Assembly (NCBI RefSeq): GCF_046524175.1
Contig: NZ_JBEFZF010000008.1
Span: 62,001 to 126,000, forward strand
Reading direction: 5' to 3'
Source: Spongiivirga sp046524175
GTDB lineage: Bacteria > Bacteroidota > Bacteroidia > Flavobacteriales > Flavobacteriaceae
Length of the DNA: 64,000 nt
The notes below the pieces were generated by a model that was not told the origin of the DNA, made no database searches, and saw only the letters and a program-made list of their open reading frames with translations. Positions 32,896-41,609 of this stretch are shown piece by piece (the first letter of the stretch is position 1; each line of letters begins with the position of its first letter). The position numbers and the translations under genes were made by a program.

Positions 32896-35322
32896 ATGAA
32901 GATTTCTTATAACTGGTTAAAACAGTTTATTAATATTGATTGGAGTGCCGATAAAACTGGAGAATTACTGACTGATCTTGGTCTGGAGATAGAAGGTATC
33001 GAAGAATTTGAGTCGGTAAAAGGTGGACTAAAAGGCGTTGTAATAGGTCATGTAATTAGCTGTGAACAGCACCCAAATGCTGACCGGCTTAAACTAACTA
33101 CAGTTGACATTGGCGAAAAAGAACCTTTACAAATAGTATGTGGTGCGCCTAACGTTGCAAAGGGTCAAAAAGTTCCTGTTGCAACTATCGGGACAACACT
33201 TTATGATGATAAGGGAGAAGCCTGGACCATTAAGAAAGGAAAAATACGTGGCGAGGCAAGTCAGGGTATGATTTGTGCTGAAGATGAGTTAGGGCTTGGC
33301 ACTGATCATGATGGCATCATGGTATTGGACAGTAATCTGAAATCAGGCACCCCGGCTATTGAAGTTTTTGAGGTTGAAAATGATCAAGTTTTTGAAATAG
33401 GACTTACACCAAACCGAGCTGATGCCATGAGCCATTGGGGTGTAGCTAGAGATTTAAAAGCAGGGCTTCAACAGCACGATGTAATGAGTACGATTATTAC
33501 ACCGTCGGTTAGTAGTTTTCATGTTGAAAATAGAAGCCTTAAAATTGACGTTCAGGTTGAAAATAAAGAATTGGCTCCTCGTTACTGTGGTGTTACCATT
33601 TCTGGGCTTGAAGTTAAAGAATCACCCGATTGGCTGAAAAATAGGCTGAAATCTATTGGGTTGAGTCCCATTAATAATGTAGTGGATGCTACAAACTATG
33701 TTTTGCATGAATTAGGGCAGCCGTTGCATGCGTTTGACGCAATTAAGATAAAAGGTAATAAGGTTGTCGTTAAAACCGTAGAGCCCGGCACAAAATTCAC
33801 CACCTTAGACGACGTTGAGCGAACGCTTCATGAAGATGATTTAATGATTTGCGATGCTGAAAAGCCCATGTGTATTGCTGGTATTTTTGGAGGCGTAAGT
33901 TCTGGAGTTACAGAGAATACAACCAGTATTTTCTTAGAGAGTGCTTATTTTAACCCTGTTTCCGTTCGTAAAACCGCAAAAAGACACGGTTTGAATACCG
34001 ATGCTTCTTTCCGTTTTGAACGTGGCATCGATCCAAACATCACTGAATATGCTCTTAAACGAGCAGCGATTTTGATTATGGAATTGGCAGGCGGTGAAAT
34101 CACTAGTGACCTGATTGATGTTTATCCAAACAAAATTGAAGATCATCAGGTATTTCTTTCATTTCAGAATACTGCCAAGCTTATCGGTGAGGAAATTCCT
34201 AAAGAAAAGATTAAAAATATTTTAATGTCTTTAGACATTAAAGTAAACAACGTTACCGAAACGGGAATCGGGTTGACCATTCCTGCATATCGGGTTGATG
34301 TTGTTCGTGAAGCTGATGTAATAGAGGAAATTTTAAGAGTGTACGGGTACAACAACATTTCTTTCGGAACAAAAATTAATGCATCTGTTGCTCATGTTGA
34401 TAAGTTAGATGATCATAGGGTACAAAACATAGCAGGTGATCAACTTGCAGGACAAGGATTCTATGAAATTCTATCCAATTCGTTAACATCACCAACCTAT
34501 ACTTCATTATCCGACGATTTGAAAGATTCAGCCCACATTACCATGCTAAATCCGTTGAGCAATGATCTTTCTGTCCTAAGGCAATCATTATTATTTTCAG
34601 GTCTTGAAGCTGTTATTCACAATATAAATCGCAGACGATCAAACCTTAACTTATTTGAGTTTGGGAAAACCTATCATTTTATAAATGATAAACGAATTGA
34701 AAAAAAGGTACTTTCGCTTTTTATCACTGGCAACCGGACATCAGACGATTGGTCGACTGGTAGCACGAAAAGCGATTTCTTTCAACTAAAAGGTACAGTT
34801 ACATCATTGTTAAATCGACTAGGTATTAGTCATTTTGAAGAACAGCCAGTATTCGATGAAATTTTTGGAGAAGGTATTTCTTTAATTACAAATACTAAGA
34901 CAATTGTTTCATTAGGTACTGTTAAAAAACCAATATTATCTCATTTTGGTATTGATCAAGAAGTATTTTATGCTGAAGTGAACTGGCAAGTGGTTATCAA
35001 AATGCTTAAAAACAACAAGATTATGTTCACCCAAATTCCGAAGTATCCTGAGGTACGACGTGATTTTGCATTATTGATCGATCAGAAAACAAGTTTTAAG
35101 GAGATTTATGATATTGCGCTTAAAACGGAGCGTAAGTTGCTGAAAAAAGTTGGTTTGTTTGATGTTTATGAAGGTAAAAACTTACCAAAAGGTAAAAAAT
35201 CGTATGCAGTTAGTTTTACGCTACAGGACGAGAATAAAACGCTAACCGATAAACAGATCGATAAAATCATGAACAAGCTACAGCAGAATTTCGAGAAACA
35301 GTTGGAAGCACAACTTCGATAA
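32896..35322 (+). CDS. pheT: Phenylalanine-tRNA ligase beta subunit
   Basis: An 808-residue protein with MKISYNWLKQFINIDW at the start. It has an EMAP-II/OB tRNA-binding domain (about 40-150, VVIGHVISCEQHPNADRLKL), the B3/B4 editing domain (INNVVDATNYVLHELGQPLHAFD, IAGIFGGVSSGVTENT), B5, the catalytic-like core, and a C-terminal ferredoxin-like anticodon domain (YPEVRRDFALLIDQ, GKKSYAVSFTLQDENKTLTD). It charges tRNA-Phe together with the alpha subunit PheS, whose gene is not in this window, as is common in Bacteroidota. It has its own consensus promoter. Confidence 0.98.
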   Translation: MKISYNWLKQFINIDWSADKTGELLTDLGLEIEGIEEFESVKGGLKGVVIGHVISCEQHPNADRLKLTTVDIGEKEPLQIVCGAPNVAKGQKVPVATIGTTLYDDKGEAWTIKKGKIRGEASQGMICAEDELGLGTDHDGIMVLDSNLKSGTPAIEVFEVENDQVFEIGLTPNRADAMSHWGVARDLKAGLQQHDVMSTIITPSVSSFHVENRSLKIDVQVENKELAPRYCGVTISGLEVKESPDWLKNRLKSIGLSPINNVVDATNYVLHELGQPLHAFDAIKIKGNKVVVKTVEPGTKFTTLDDVERTLHEDDLMICDAEKPMCIAGIFGGVSSGVTENTTSIFLESAYFNPVSVRKTAKRHGLNTDASFRFERGIDPNITEYALKRAAILIMELAGGEITSDLIDVYPNKIEDHQVFLSFQNTAKLIGEEIPKEKIKNILMSLDIKVNNVTETGIGLTIPAYRVDVVREADVIEEILRVYGYNNISFGTKINASVAHVDKLDDHRVQNIAGDQLAGQGFYEILSNSLTSPTYTSLSDDLKDSAHITMLNPLSNDLSVLRQSLLFSGLEAVIHNINRRRSNLNLFEFGKTYHFINDKRIEKKVLSLFITGNRTSDDWSTGSTKSDFFQLKGTVTSLLNRLGISHFEEQPVFDEIFGEGISLITNTKTIVSLGTVKKPILSHFGIDQEVFYAEVNWQVVIKMLKNNKIMFTQIPKYPEVRRDFALLIDQKTSFKEIYDIALKTERKLLKKVGLFDVYEGKNLPKGKKSYAVSFTLQDENKTLTDKQIDKIMNKLQQNFEKQLEAQLR

Positions 35323-35448
35323 TTACTAAACGCCATCGTATCTTTTACATTCAGAACATTTTCTTCTTACCGATCTTCGTTTTAAGGTCATTTCATTTTC
35401 ACATAATAATTAATATAATTATCTTGAAACACCTGTAAAACCAGTAAA

Positions 35449-35512
35449 TGACACCTAGGTGACATCTAAATGTCGTTATAAAAGTAGCCTATTCGCAATA
35501 GTTTTGCAATGT
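35449..35512 (+). promoter_or_regulatory. Promoter and operator-like repeats before the XRE-DUF4870 gene
   Basis: TGACA at 35449 and 35460 and the inverted TGTC at 35471 are spaced by 6 bp each, with a perfect 10-bp palindrome CACCTAGGTG between the first two. Downstream, TAGTTTTG (35499-35506) is a consensus -7 box overlapped by GCAA/TTGC inverted arms. The arrangement suits autoregulation by the HTH protein. Confidence 0.55.
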
Positions 35513-35525
35513 CAAAAACAGTCCT

Positions 35526-36116
35526 ATGGAACAACAATCTATTGCGAGAAACTTACTGTATCAACGTAAATTAAAAGGCCTCACCCAAGAAGAGCTGTCA
35601 GAAAAAACTCAGGTTACCGTTAGAACCATTCAACGTATTGAAAAAGGTGATGTCAGTCCGCATCTGCAAACAGTAAAATTACTTGCAGTCGGATTGGACA
35701 TCGAGTTAAATGCCCTAATGCCATTAGACAATCCGAATGAAGAAACACTTCAAAAAAAATGGCTTTTACTCATTCATGGGACACCTTTTTTAGGGTTGGT
35801 CATCCCTTTCTGTAATGTGTTATTTCCGCTATTTTTATGGATTCACAAAGCCGATGATAACAAAATTTATGATGATCATGGCCGAGCTGCAGTCAACTTT
35901 CATGCTACCGTGACCCTTACCGTTATTATTTCGTTAGTATTTTTCTTTATTCTTCCTGGTTTTAATTTTATTGCCACGATTGCGATACTACTCTTAAGTA
36001 TTACAATAACGCTGGTCAATATAGTTAGAGCTTTAAATGATCAAAAATATTGGTATCCGTTATCTATTCCTTTTCTAAGGAAAAAGAAGAAAATGTCTTC
36101 AAATTCTAGCCATTAG
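35526..36116 (+). CDS. XRE-family regulator with DUF4870 membrane domain
   Basis: The protein has 196 residues. The N-terminal XRE helix-turn-helix (about 7-62: LYQRKLKGLTQEELSEKTQV, TIQRIEKGDVSPHLQTV) is joined to a DUF4870-like membrane part. That part has three hydrophobic segments (about 78-98, 122-142 and 145-165) and the motif DHGRAAVNFHATV. It is a membrane-tethered DNA-binding protein, probably sensing a membrane or envelope state. Operator-like repeats precede it. The CPBP protease gene follows on the same strand 66 bp later. Confidence 0.88.
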   Translation: MEQQSIARNLLYQRKLKGLTQEELSEKTQVTVRTIQRIEKGDVSPHLQTVKLLAVGLDIELNALMPLDNPNEETLQKKWLLLIHGTPFLGLVIPFCNVLFPLFLWIHKADDNKIYDDHGRAAVNFHATVTLTVIISLVFFFILPGFNFIATIAILLLSITITLVNIVRALNDQKYWYPLSIPFLRKKKKMSSNSSH

Positions 36117-36182
36117 GCATTTCATATTTCAACAACTTAATATTCATTTTCCTATTTACTAAAATGGGACTAAAAATATATC

Positions 36183-36995
36183 ATGAAACTAAAAGCCATT
36201 TTTTCATCAATACTTTTTTGTGCTCTATTTGTAGCAATTTTATTATTAACCTTCAAATTATCCATTACGTTGCCTCATAAATTCGAACGGCTTATTACCG
36301 GTTTAAGCGGAACAGTAGTAGCCCTTTCACTGTCTTGGATTTTCGTTCGATTTCAGAAAAAAACGTTGAAAGATATCGGTTTATACTGGCAATCAAAAAC
36401 ACTAAAACGTTTTCTGATAGGATGCCTTTTAGGTTTTTTAATTGCTATCTCAATGATTGGAATATTAATAATAATGACTGATCTTGAAATTCATGTAGAA
36501 GAAAACTATAATATTATCTCCTTTATTTTTTGGACACTTGCATTAATCCCATTAGCATTCATGGAAGAGGTTATATTTCGAGGGCTTCCTTTAATTAGGT
36601 TGAATAAGGCGATTGGAATACGACTTTCAATATTGATAATGGCTATTCTATTCGCTTTATATCATTTTGATTCAGCTTCAATATTAACAATGCTAATCGG
36701 TCCGGGTGTTTGGGGAGTTATATATGGTATTTCTGCAATCTGGTCCGATGGTATTTCGCTTCCTACTGGGATTCATTATGCAGCCAATGTAACATTGGCT
36801 GCTATAGGCATGAAAAAAGAATACGAAGGTCTTTTTGAAATTGGGTATAATCAAGAAGTAAATCCAGAAATTTTAAATCACACTGAAACTGTTGGTATAA
36901 TAGTACAGATCATATTACTGATACTTGGGCTATTCGTTGTAGAATGGTATTTAAAAAACAAAAAGTATTCGGATAATAAGGTATATCATATCTGA
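36183..36995 (+). CDS. CPBP-family intramembrane metalloprotease
   Basis: This 270-residue multi-pass protein has the Abi/CAAX-protease-and-bacteriocin-processing motifs: Glu128-Glu129 and Arg133 in MEEVIFRG, and FALYHF with the catalytic His. A third region has HYAANVTLA. Family members cleave prenylated or membrane substrates or act as immunity proteins; the substrate is unknown. It lies 66 bp after the XRE-DUF4870 gene, so one transcript is plausible, and the membrane regulator might be a target. Confidence 0.88.
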   Translation: MKLKAIFSSILFCALFVAILLLTFKLSITLPHKFERLITGLSGTVVALSLSWIFVRFQKKTLKDIGLYWQSKTLKRFLIGCLLGFLIAISMIGILIIMTDLEIHVEENYNIISFIFWTLALIPLAFMEEVIFRGLPLIRLNKAIGIRLSILIMAILFALYHFDSASILTMLIGPGVWGVIYGISAIWSDGISLPTGIHYAANVTLAAIGMKKEYEGLFEIGYNQEVNPEILNHTETVGIIVQIILLILGLFVVEWYLKNKKYSDNKVYHI

Positions 36996-37000
36996 TATTG

Positions 37001-37032
37001 TTTGCATCCCAAATCCTAATGCACTAATTTAG
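37001..37032 (+). promoter_or_regulatory. Promoter of the 37053 gene
   Basis: TTTG (37001-37004), a 20-bp spacer and TAATTTAG (37025-37032) closely resemble the Bacteroidota consensus. This argues that translation starts at the ATG at 37053 and not at the GTG at 37032, which is inside the promoter. Confidence 0.55.
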
Positions 37033-37052
37033 TGGAGCTAAAGAAAAAGAAA

Positions 37053-37781
37053 ATGCTCCTAAAAAAAACAAATATCGAAGAAGCTCTTTCCAGAGCTCGA
37101 CAACGAGAATTAAAAGACACTGATATTCTTTCTCAAGTATATGCTGTTTTAGAGAAAGATAGGTTACAAGAAGAACGTATAGAAAATGTGATTAAAGGGA
37201 ATCGCTTCGGTTCTACTAATAATTTTGATATCGATCTGCTAGATAGTAATCGTATCTATCATATTAGTCAGATAAAGAAAATTTGCATTGATTACCGCTT
37301 GCGCTTTTTAGACTCTAAGTATTTTAAATCTAAAATCCCTCATGCAGCTATCAGCGAGATAAAGTCTTTAGAACGAAATCATAACATAGAAATTAATTCA
37401 TTTAAAATAATAGCGCCTTCCAAGTTATTTAAGTTGGAGAAAGCCGATGATCCGTTATTGTTTACTCCAATTGGTAATGGATATTTTTATCTTATTCATA
37501 AATGGGGAAATGATCTTCATCCATTTAGAAAACTCTTAATGATGCCATTTAAATCATTTCCCAATCTCATGTTTGTAATGATTCTGGTGAGTTACCTACT
37601 AACAAGTATGATTCCTACGGGAATTTTCTCTAAAAACGGAGCTTCTAACACTGAATTTTTGATGTTGTTTCTGTTTATGCTTAAATCGGTAGTAGGTGTA
37701 GTGTTATTTTACGGTTTTGCCTTAGGAAAGAGTTTTAATACCATGATTTGGAATAGTAAATATGACCGAGCAAACTTTTAA
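37053..37781 (+). CDS. Protein of unknown function with C-terminal membrane anchor
   Basis: This 242-residue protein (from the ATG) has an N-terminal helical, charged region (NIEEALSRARQRELKDTD). A central mixed domain (RIYHISQIKKICIDYRLRF, KIIAPSKLFKLEKADDPLLF, GNGYFYLIHKWG) follows, and then two hydrophobic segments near the C-terminus (about 175-193 and 205-228). No family is recognised. It is likely cytoplasmic with a membrane anchor. The gene for a DUF2007 protein follows after 9 bp, so the two are co-transcribed. Confidence 0.7.
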   Translation: MLLKKTNIEEALSRARQRELKDTDILSQVYAVLEKDRLQEERIENVIKGNRFGSTNNFDIDLLDSNRIYHISQIKKICIDYRLRFLDSKYFKSKIPHAAISEIKSLERNHNIEINSFKIIAPSKLFKLEKADDPLLFTPIGNGYFYLIHKWGNDLHPFRKLLMMPFKSFPNLMFVMILVSYLLTSMIPTGIFSKNGASNTEFLMLFLFMLKSVVGVVLFYGFALGKSFNTMIWNSKYDRANF

Positions 37782-37790
37782 AACTTATAG

Positions 37791-38018
37791 ATGACAGATT
37801 CCAATTATACACGAGTTTATACAGGAAATTTTGCTCAAGTACAATCGATAGTAAGTCGACTTAAAGAGCTAGGTATTTCTGCTGTGGTACGTGATGATGC
37901 TGAGTCTGCAAGACTAGGAGGTTTTGGCGCCCCTGCCGGAATGCAACAAATTTTTGTTCATAAAGATGAGTTGGATAAAGCAGTACCTTTAGTACAAGAA
38001 ATGAGCGCTAATATTTAG
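37791..38018 (+). CDS. DUF2007 domain protein
   Basis: This 75-residue protein has the compact DUF2007 (GlnB-like ferredoxin) fold: YTRVYTGNFAQVQSIVSRLKE, a second strand ISAVVRDDAES, and a last strand MQQIFVHKDELDKAVPLVQE. Family members are small signalling-type proteins of unknown ligand, often fused to or next to membrane proteins. It follows the unknown membrane-anchored gene by 9 bp and is followed by a strong terminator. Confidence 0.88.
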   Translation: MTDSNYTRVYTGNFAQVQSIVSRLKELGISAVVRDDAESARLGGFGAPAGMQQIFVHKDELDKAVPLVQEMSANI

Positions 38019-38034
38019 CCCATTTCATACAATA

Positions 38035-38074
38035 AAAAAGGCCCGTCAAGCAAAATACTTGACGGGCCTTTTTA
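38035..38074 (+). terminator. Bidirectional terminator between DUF2007 and S8 peptidase genes
   Basis: A stem GGCCCGTCAAG / CTTGACGGGCC with a 7-nt loop is flanked by AAAAA and TTTTT. It serves both convergent genes. Confidence 0.92.
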
Positions 38075-38091
38075 TTTCTTCGAATCCCATT

Positions 38092-39606
38092 TTAATATCC
38101 TCTCACCGCTTTCAAGGCGTCTATATTTCCGTAACCATATCGACTACTTCTATTGGGATAAAAGTCTCCTGATTCTTTTAGTCTTTGTAAAACCTGACTC
38201 CTGTTCCAAGAAGGGTTCTTAGCCCATACCAAGGCAGCAATGCCAGCGGTTGTGGCCGTGGCAGTGGACGAGCCACCAAAACTGCTAGATTCCCCATTGT
38301 TGAAACCTATAACCGGTTGGTGGTTATTGTTACTTCTTTCCATAATAATAGTAAAGTCAATTTTACTACCATCATGACAAATATCACAACGATCATAAGT
38401 CGCCCGTTCCTCAACTCCGGTTACAGCAACTGTTTCACTCATCGTTGCCGGGAAAATTACACCATACCAGTTTGTAAAATTAGTTGATGTTCCACCAGCT
38501 GCAAATATCATTTTACCCCTTGAATAAGCATAGCGAACGGCATCTTTAATACGACCAATGGACCAGGGATATCCTATAGACATTGAAATAATTTTAACAT
38601 CGGATCTTCTTGCTAAAGCTTTCAAAGCATTAGCAACACCCTTGCGTTCATGATAACCTTCAAGTACTACATCGCTTGTTCCTCTATAAGAAATTAAGTT
38701 ACTTTCATAAGCTACACCTATAAAATCTCCTGTGTTATTATTCGGGGCAGCTATCACTCCACTGGCACTTGTACCATGTCCGCATCGGTCATTTGGACCA
38801 TCAGTCTTAGTTGACCACCACCAGAATGAATCGACATAAGTGCCATATTTCTGCACGTATCGCCCGCTATAAAAGTCATCAAAACGAGAACCTAAAAGTG
38901 GTTGATTGGGTGACAATCCGGTATCAATAACTCCTACTCCTATACCACGACCAGTACTATATGCCCAAGCCTGATTAATTTTATGATCATAATAATTCCA
39001 AGGTATTTTCGCTCCATTGCCATTGGTTCCATAATCCGCTATAGGAATGTTAACACCACTTTGGCTACAACCAGCAGAAGATCGGCCTGTTTCCTGGTTT
39101 TGATCTTGGGTAAAAAAGCGATATCCTTCCGGTTCTAAATAGCGAATTTGCTTGTTCTTTCTAAGTTCAGCAATGCTTTCTAAAGTAGTAACTGTAACAT
39201 CGATGTAATTTAAAATATCGTCATCATAAATTAAAATATCTTCAGTAGACTTAGCTGTAGAATTTTTTAATATGGTATTCAAAATTTCTGTTTTAATACT
39301 TTCAAGTGCTTGACCTTTTGCGGTACTAAAACTTTCCCCATTGATGCCGTAGCCCACAGTTAGCAAGTTATTACTATGTTGTGTTGCACTCCACAATAAA
39401 TGATCACTCGCCATGGTCCAGTCAAAAACTCCTTTAGTATCTAATTGTTCTTGAATTGCGCTATTGATTTGTTCAATATTTAATGGCTTGTCTTGATCTA
39501 TAATGTCAATAGCTTCGGTATCAGGTTGATTATTAACTTCTTCATAAGTACAGGAAACAACAAAGGCGAGCACAGCAACAAATGCTACTAGGGTAATTTT
39601 TTTCAT
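38092..39606 (-). CDS. S8 (subtilisin-like) serine peptidase, lipoprotein
   Basis: The protein has 504 residues. A lipoprotein signal with VVSC (Cys19) is followed by an N-terminal prodomain-like region (about 40-165). The S8 domain has catalytic Asp228 in GVGVIDTG, His277 in CGHGTSASG, and Ser447 in FGGSSTATATTAG. The usual Pro after the Ser motif (GTSMATP) is replaced by Ala. Two Cys in RCDICHDG and one in RCGHGT may form a disulphide. No type IX C-terminal domain follows the catalytic core. It is likely an envelope-attached protease. Confidence 0.92.
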   Translation of the reverse strand: MKKITLVAFVAVLAFVVSCTYEEVNNQPDTEAIDIIDQDKPLNIEQINSAIQEQLDTKGVFDWTMASDHLLWSATQHSNNLLTVGYGINGESFSTAKGQALESIKTEILNTILKNSTAKSTEDILIYDDDILNYIDVTVTTLESIAELRKNKQIRYLEPEGYRFFTQDQNQETGRSSAGCSQSGVNIPIADYGTNGNGAKIPWNYYDHKINQAWAYSTGRGIGVGVIDTGLSPNQPLLGSRFDDFYSGRYVQKYGTYVDSFWWWSTKTDGPNDRCGHGTSASGVIAAPNNNTGDFIGVAYESNLISYRGTSDVVLEGYHERKGVANALKALARRSDVKIISMSIGYPWSIGRIKDAVRYAYSRGKMIFAAGGTSTNFTNWYGVIFPATMSETVAVTGVEERATYDRCDICHDGSKIDFTIIMERSNNNHQPVIGFNNGESSSFGGSSTATATTAGIAALVWAKNPSWNRSQVLQRLKESGDFYPNRSSRYGYGNIDALKAVRGY

Positions 39607-39752
39607 TTAGTTTGGTTTTAGTTGATATTACGTCAGCCTTAATTTAGTTAAATTTTCTTAAAAAAATTTATTTTTAATAAAATTGGACCTTTAAATAAGA
39701 CAATACGGTAATTTAAACACCATATTTTCACAAATATCCAAAATCCATCAAA

Positions 39753-39783
39753 TAAAAAACCCCGCTTTATGCGGGGTTTTTAA
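39753..39783 (-). terminator. Terminator after the ABC-F gene
   Basis: A stem ACCCCGC / GCGGGGT with a 5-nt loop is flanked by A-runs and T-runs, 20 bp past the ABC-F stop codon. It can act on both strands. Confidence 0.88.
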
Positions 39784-39802
39784 CCTATTTTATTTAAGGA
39801 AC

Positions 39803-41428
39803 TTATGCTGTCACGGCATACATTTTATCCCTCAACTCCTTTATCTTTTTATCACTCATATACTCATCAAAAGTAGTATAGCGATCAATAACTCCGTTAG
39901 GTGTTAATTCAATAATACGATTTGCTACTGTTTGCGCAAATTCGTGATCATGTGTAGTAAATAATACGGTTCCCTTGAAATTTTTAAGCGAATTATTAAA
40001 AGCTGTAATCGATTCGAGATCTAAGTGATTTGTAGGTTCATCTAACATCAATACATTAGCACGCACCATCATCATTCTAGATAGCATGCAACGTACTTTC
40101 TCTCCTCCTGAAAGTACATTACTAGTCTTAAAAGCTTCTTCACCGCTAAAGATCATTTTCCCCAAAAACCCTCGAATGTAAACCTCTTCACGTTCTTCCT
40201 CTGTTGTTGCCCATTGGCGCAACCAATCGATCAAATTCAATTCGTTATCAAAATACTCTGAATTATCAAGAGGTAAGTATGATTGTGTTGTGGTTACACC
40301 CCATTTATATTCACCCGTATCTGCTTTTTGCTTGCCATTGATAATTTGATAAAAAGCGGTAGTCGCACGACTGTCTTTAGAAAACACAACTACCTTATCT
40401 CCTTTCGCCAAATTAATATCTACATTATGAAACAGCGTATCACCGTCTAAAGATGCACTTAAACCCTCTACATTTAAAATTTGATCACCCGCTTCCCTAT
40501 CTCTTTCAAAAATAATTGCAGGATAACGACGACTCGATGGTTTAATCTCCGAAACATTTAGTTTCTCGATCATCTTCTTTCTACTGGTAGCTTGCTTTGA
40601 CTTTGCTACGTTAGCAGAGAATCGACGAATGAATTCTTCAAGCTCTTTCTTCTTATCTTCTGCTTTTTTGTTTTGCTGCGCTCTTTGGCGAGCTGCAAGC
40701 TGAGAAGATTCATACCAAAAAGTGTAGTTTCCTGAAAAGTGATTAATTTTTCCGAAGTCAATATCAGAAATATGGGTGCAAACCGCATCTAAAAAGTGTC
40801 GATCATGACTCACCACGATTACGCAGTTATTATAATTAGCCAAGAAATTTTCTAGCCAAGCGATTGTTTCATAATCTAAATCGTTGGTAGGCTCATCCAT
40901 AATCAACACATCAGGATTACCAAATAGTGCCTGGGCGATCAGTACTCGCACTCGTTGTTTACCATCAAGATCGGCCATTGAGGTATAATGTAAATCTTCT
41001 TTTATTCCAAGATTGGAAAGCATCGCTGCCGCATCGCTATCGGCATTCCAACCATTCATTTCTTCAAATTGCACCTGAAGCTCTCCTATTTTTTCTGCAT
41101 TCTCATCAGAATAGTCAGCATACAAAGCATCAATCTCAGTCTTGATTTTGTGCAAGGGCTTATTACCCATGATAACGGTTTCTAAAACGTTAAACTCGTC
41201 ATAAGCATAATGATCTTGCTCAAGAACAGACATTCTTTTCCCAGGTTCTAAATGAACATGCCCTGAAGTAGGTTCCTGCTTGCCAGATAATATTTTTAAA
41301 AAGGTTGATTTCCCAGCACCATTTGCCCCGATAATCCCATAGCAATTCCCTTGATTAAACGTAGTGTTTACCTCGTCAAACAATACTCGTTTGCCAAATT
41401 GAACCGATAAATTTGAAACTGATAACAT
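39803..41428 (-). CDS. ABC-F family ATPase
   Basis: This 541-residue protein has two ABC cassettes and no membrane segments. The first has GIIGANGAGKSTFLK and DEPTNDLD; the second has a divergent P-loop region (KDSRATTAFYQIINGK), LSGGEKVRCMLSRMMM and LDEPTNHLD. A linker rich in Lys (about 240-290) lies between them. ABC-F proteins act on the ribosome, for example EttA or YbiT; this one resembles the YbiT type. The second Walker A has lost the usual GxxGxGK(S/T), which suggests that only one site hydrolyses ATP fully. No antibiotic role can be inferred. Confidence 0.92.
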   Translation of the reverse strand: MLSVSNLSVQFGKRVLFDEVNTTFNQGNCYGIIGANGAGKSTFLKILSGKQEPTSGHVHLEPGKRMSVLEQDHYAYDEFNVLETVIMGNKPLHKIKTEIDALYADYSDENAEKIGELQVQFEEMNGWNADSDAAAMLSNLGIKEDLHYTSMADLDGKQRVRVLIAQALFGNPDVLIMDEPTNDLDYETIAWLENFLANYNNCVIVVSHDRHFLDAVCTHISDIDFGKINHFSGNYTFWYESSQLAARQRAQQNKKAEDKKKELEEFIRRFSANVAKSKQATSRKKMIEKLNVSEIKPSSRRYPAIIFERDREAGDQILNVEGLSASLDGDTLFHNVDINLAKGDKVVVFSKDSRATTAFYQIINGKQKADTGEYKWGVTTTQSYLPLDNSEYFDNELNLIDWLRQWATTEEEREEVYIRGFLGKMIFSGEEAFKTSNVLSGGEKVRCMLSRMMMVRANVLMLDEPTNHLDLESITAFNNSLKNFKGTVLFTTHDHEFAQTVANRIIELTPNGVIDRYTTFDEYMSDKKIKELRDKMYAVTA

Positions 41429-41528
41429 AGTTTTTCTTTCGTACTTTTTTCAGAATGCAAAAATATTTAAAATCAACGTTAATGCCATGTATATCTTAAC
41501 TTTTCCGAAAGTAATTTAACAGCCTATT

Positions 41529-41561
41529 AACAGCGCTGTTTGTGGTGGTTGGTTAGATTTG
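41529..41561 (+). promoter_or_regulatory. Promoter box with palindrome upstream of the 41610 gene
   Basis: A perfect 12-bp palindrome AACAGCGCTGTT (41529-41540) lies just upstream of TAGATTTG (41554-41561), a consensus -7 box. The start codon is 49 bp further on. The palindrome is a candidate operator. Confidence 0.45.
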
Positions 41562-41609
41562 TTTGAAACATAATAGTATATCGCCATGCTTTTAGCTAAG
41601 CAATTGCAT

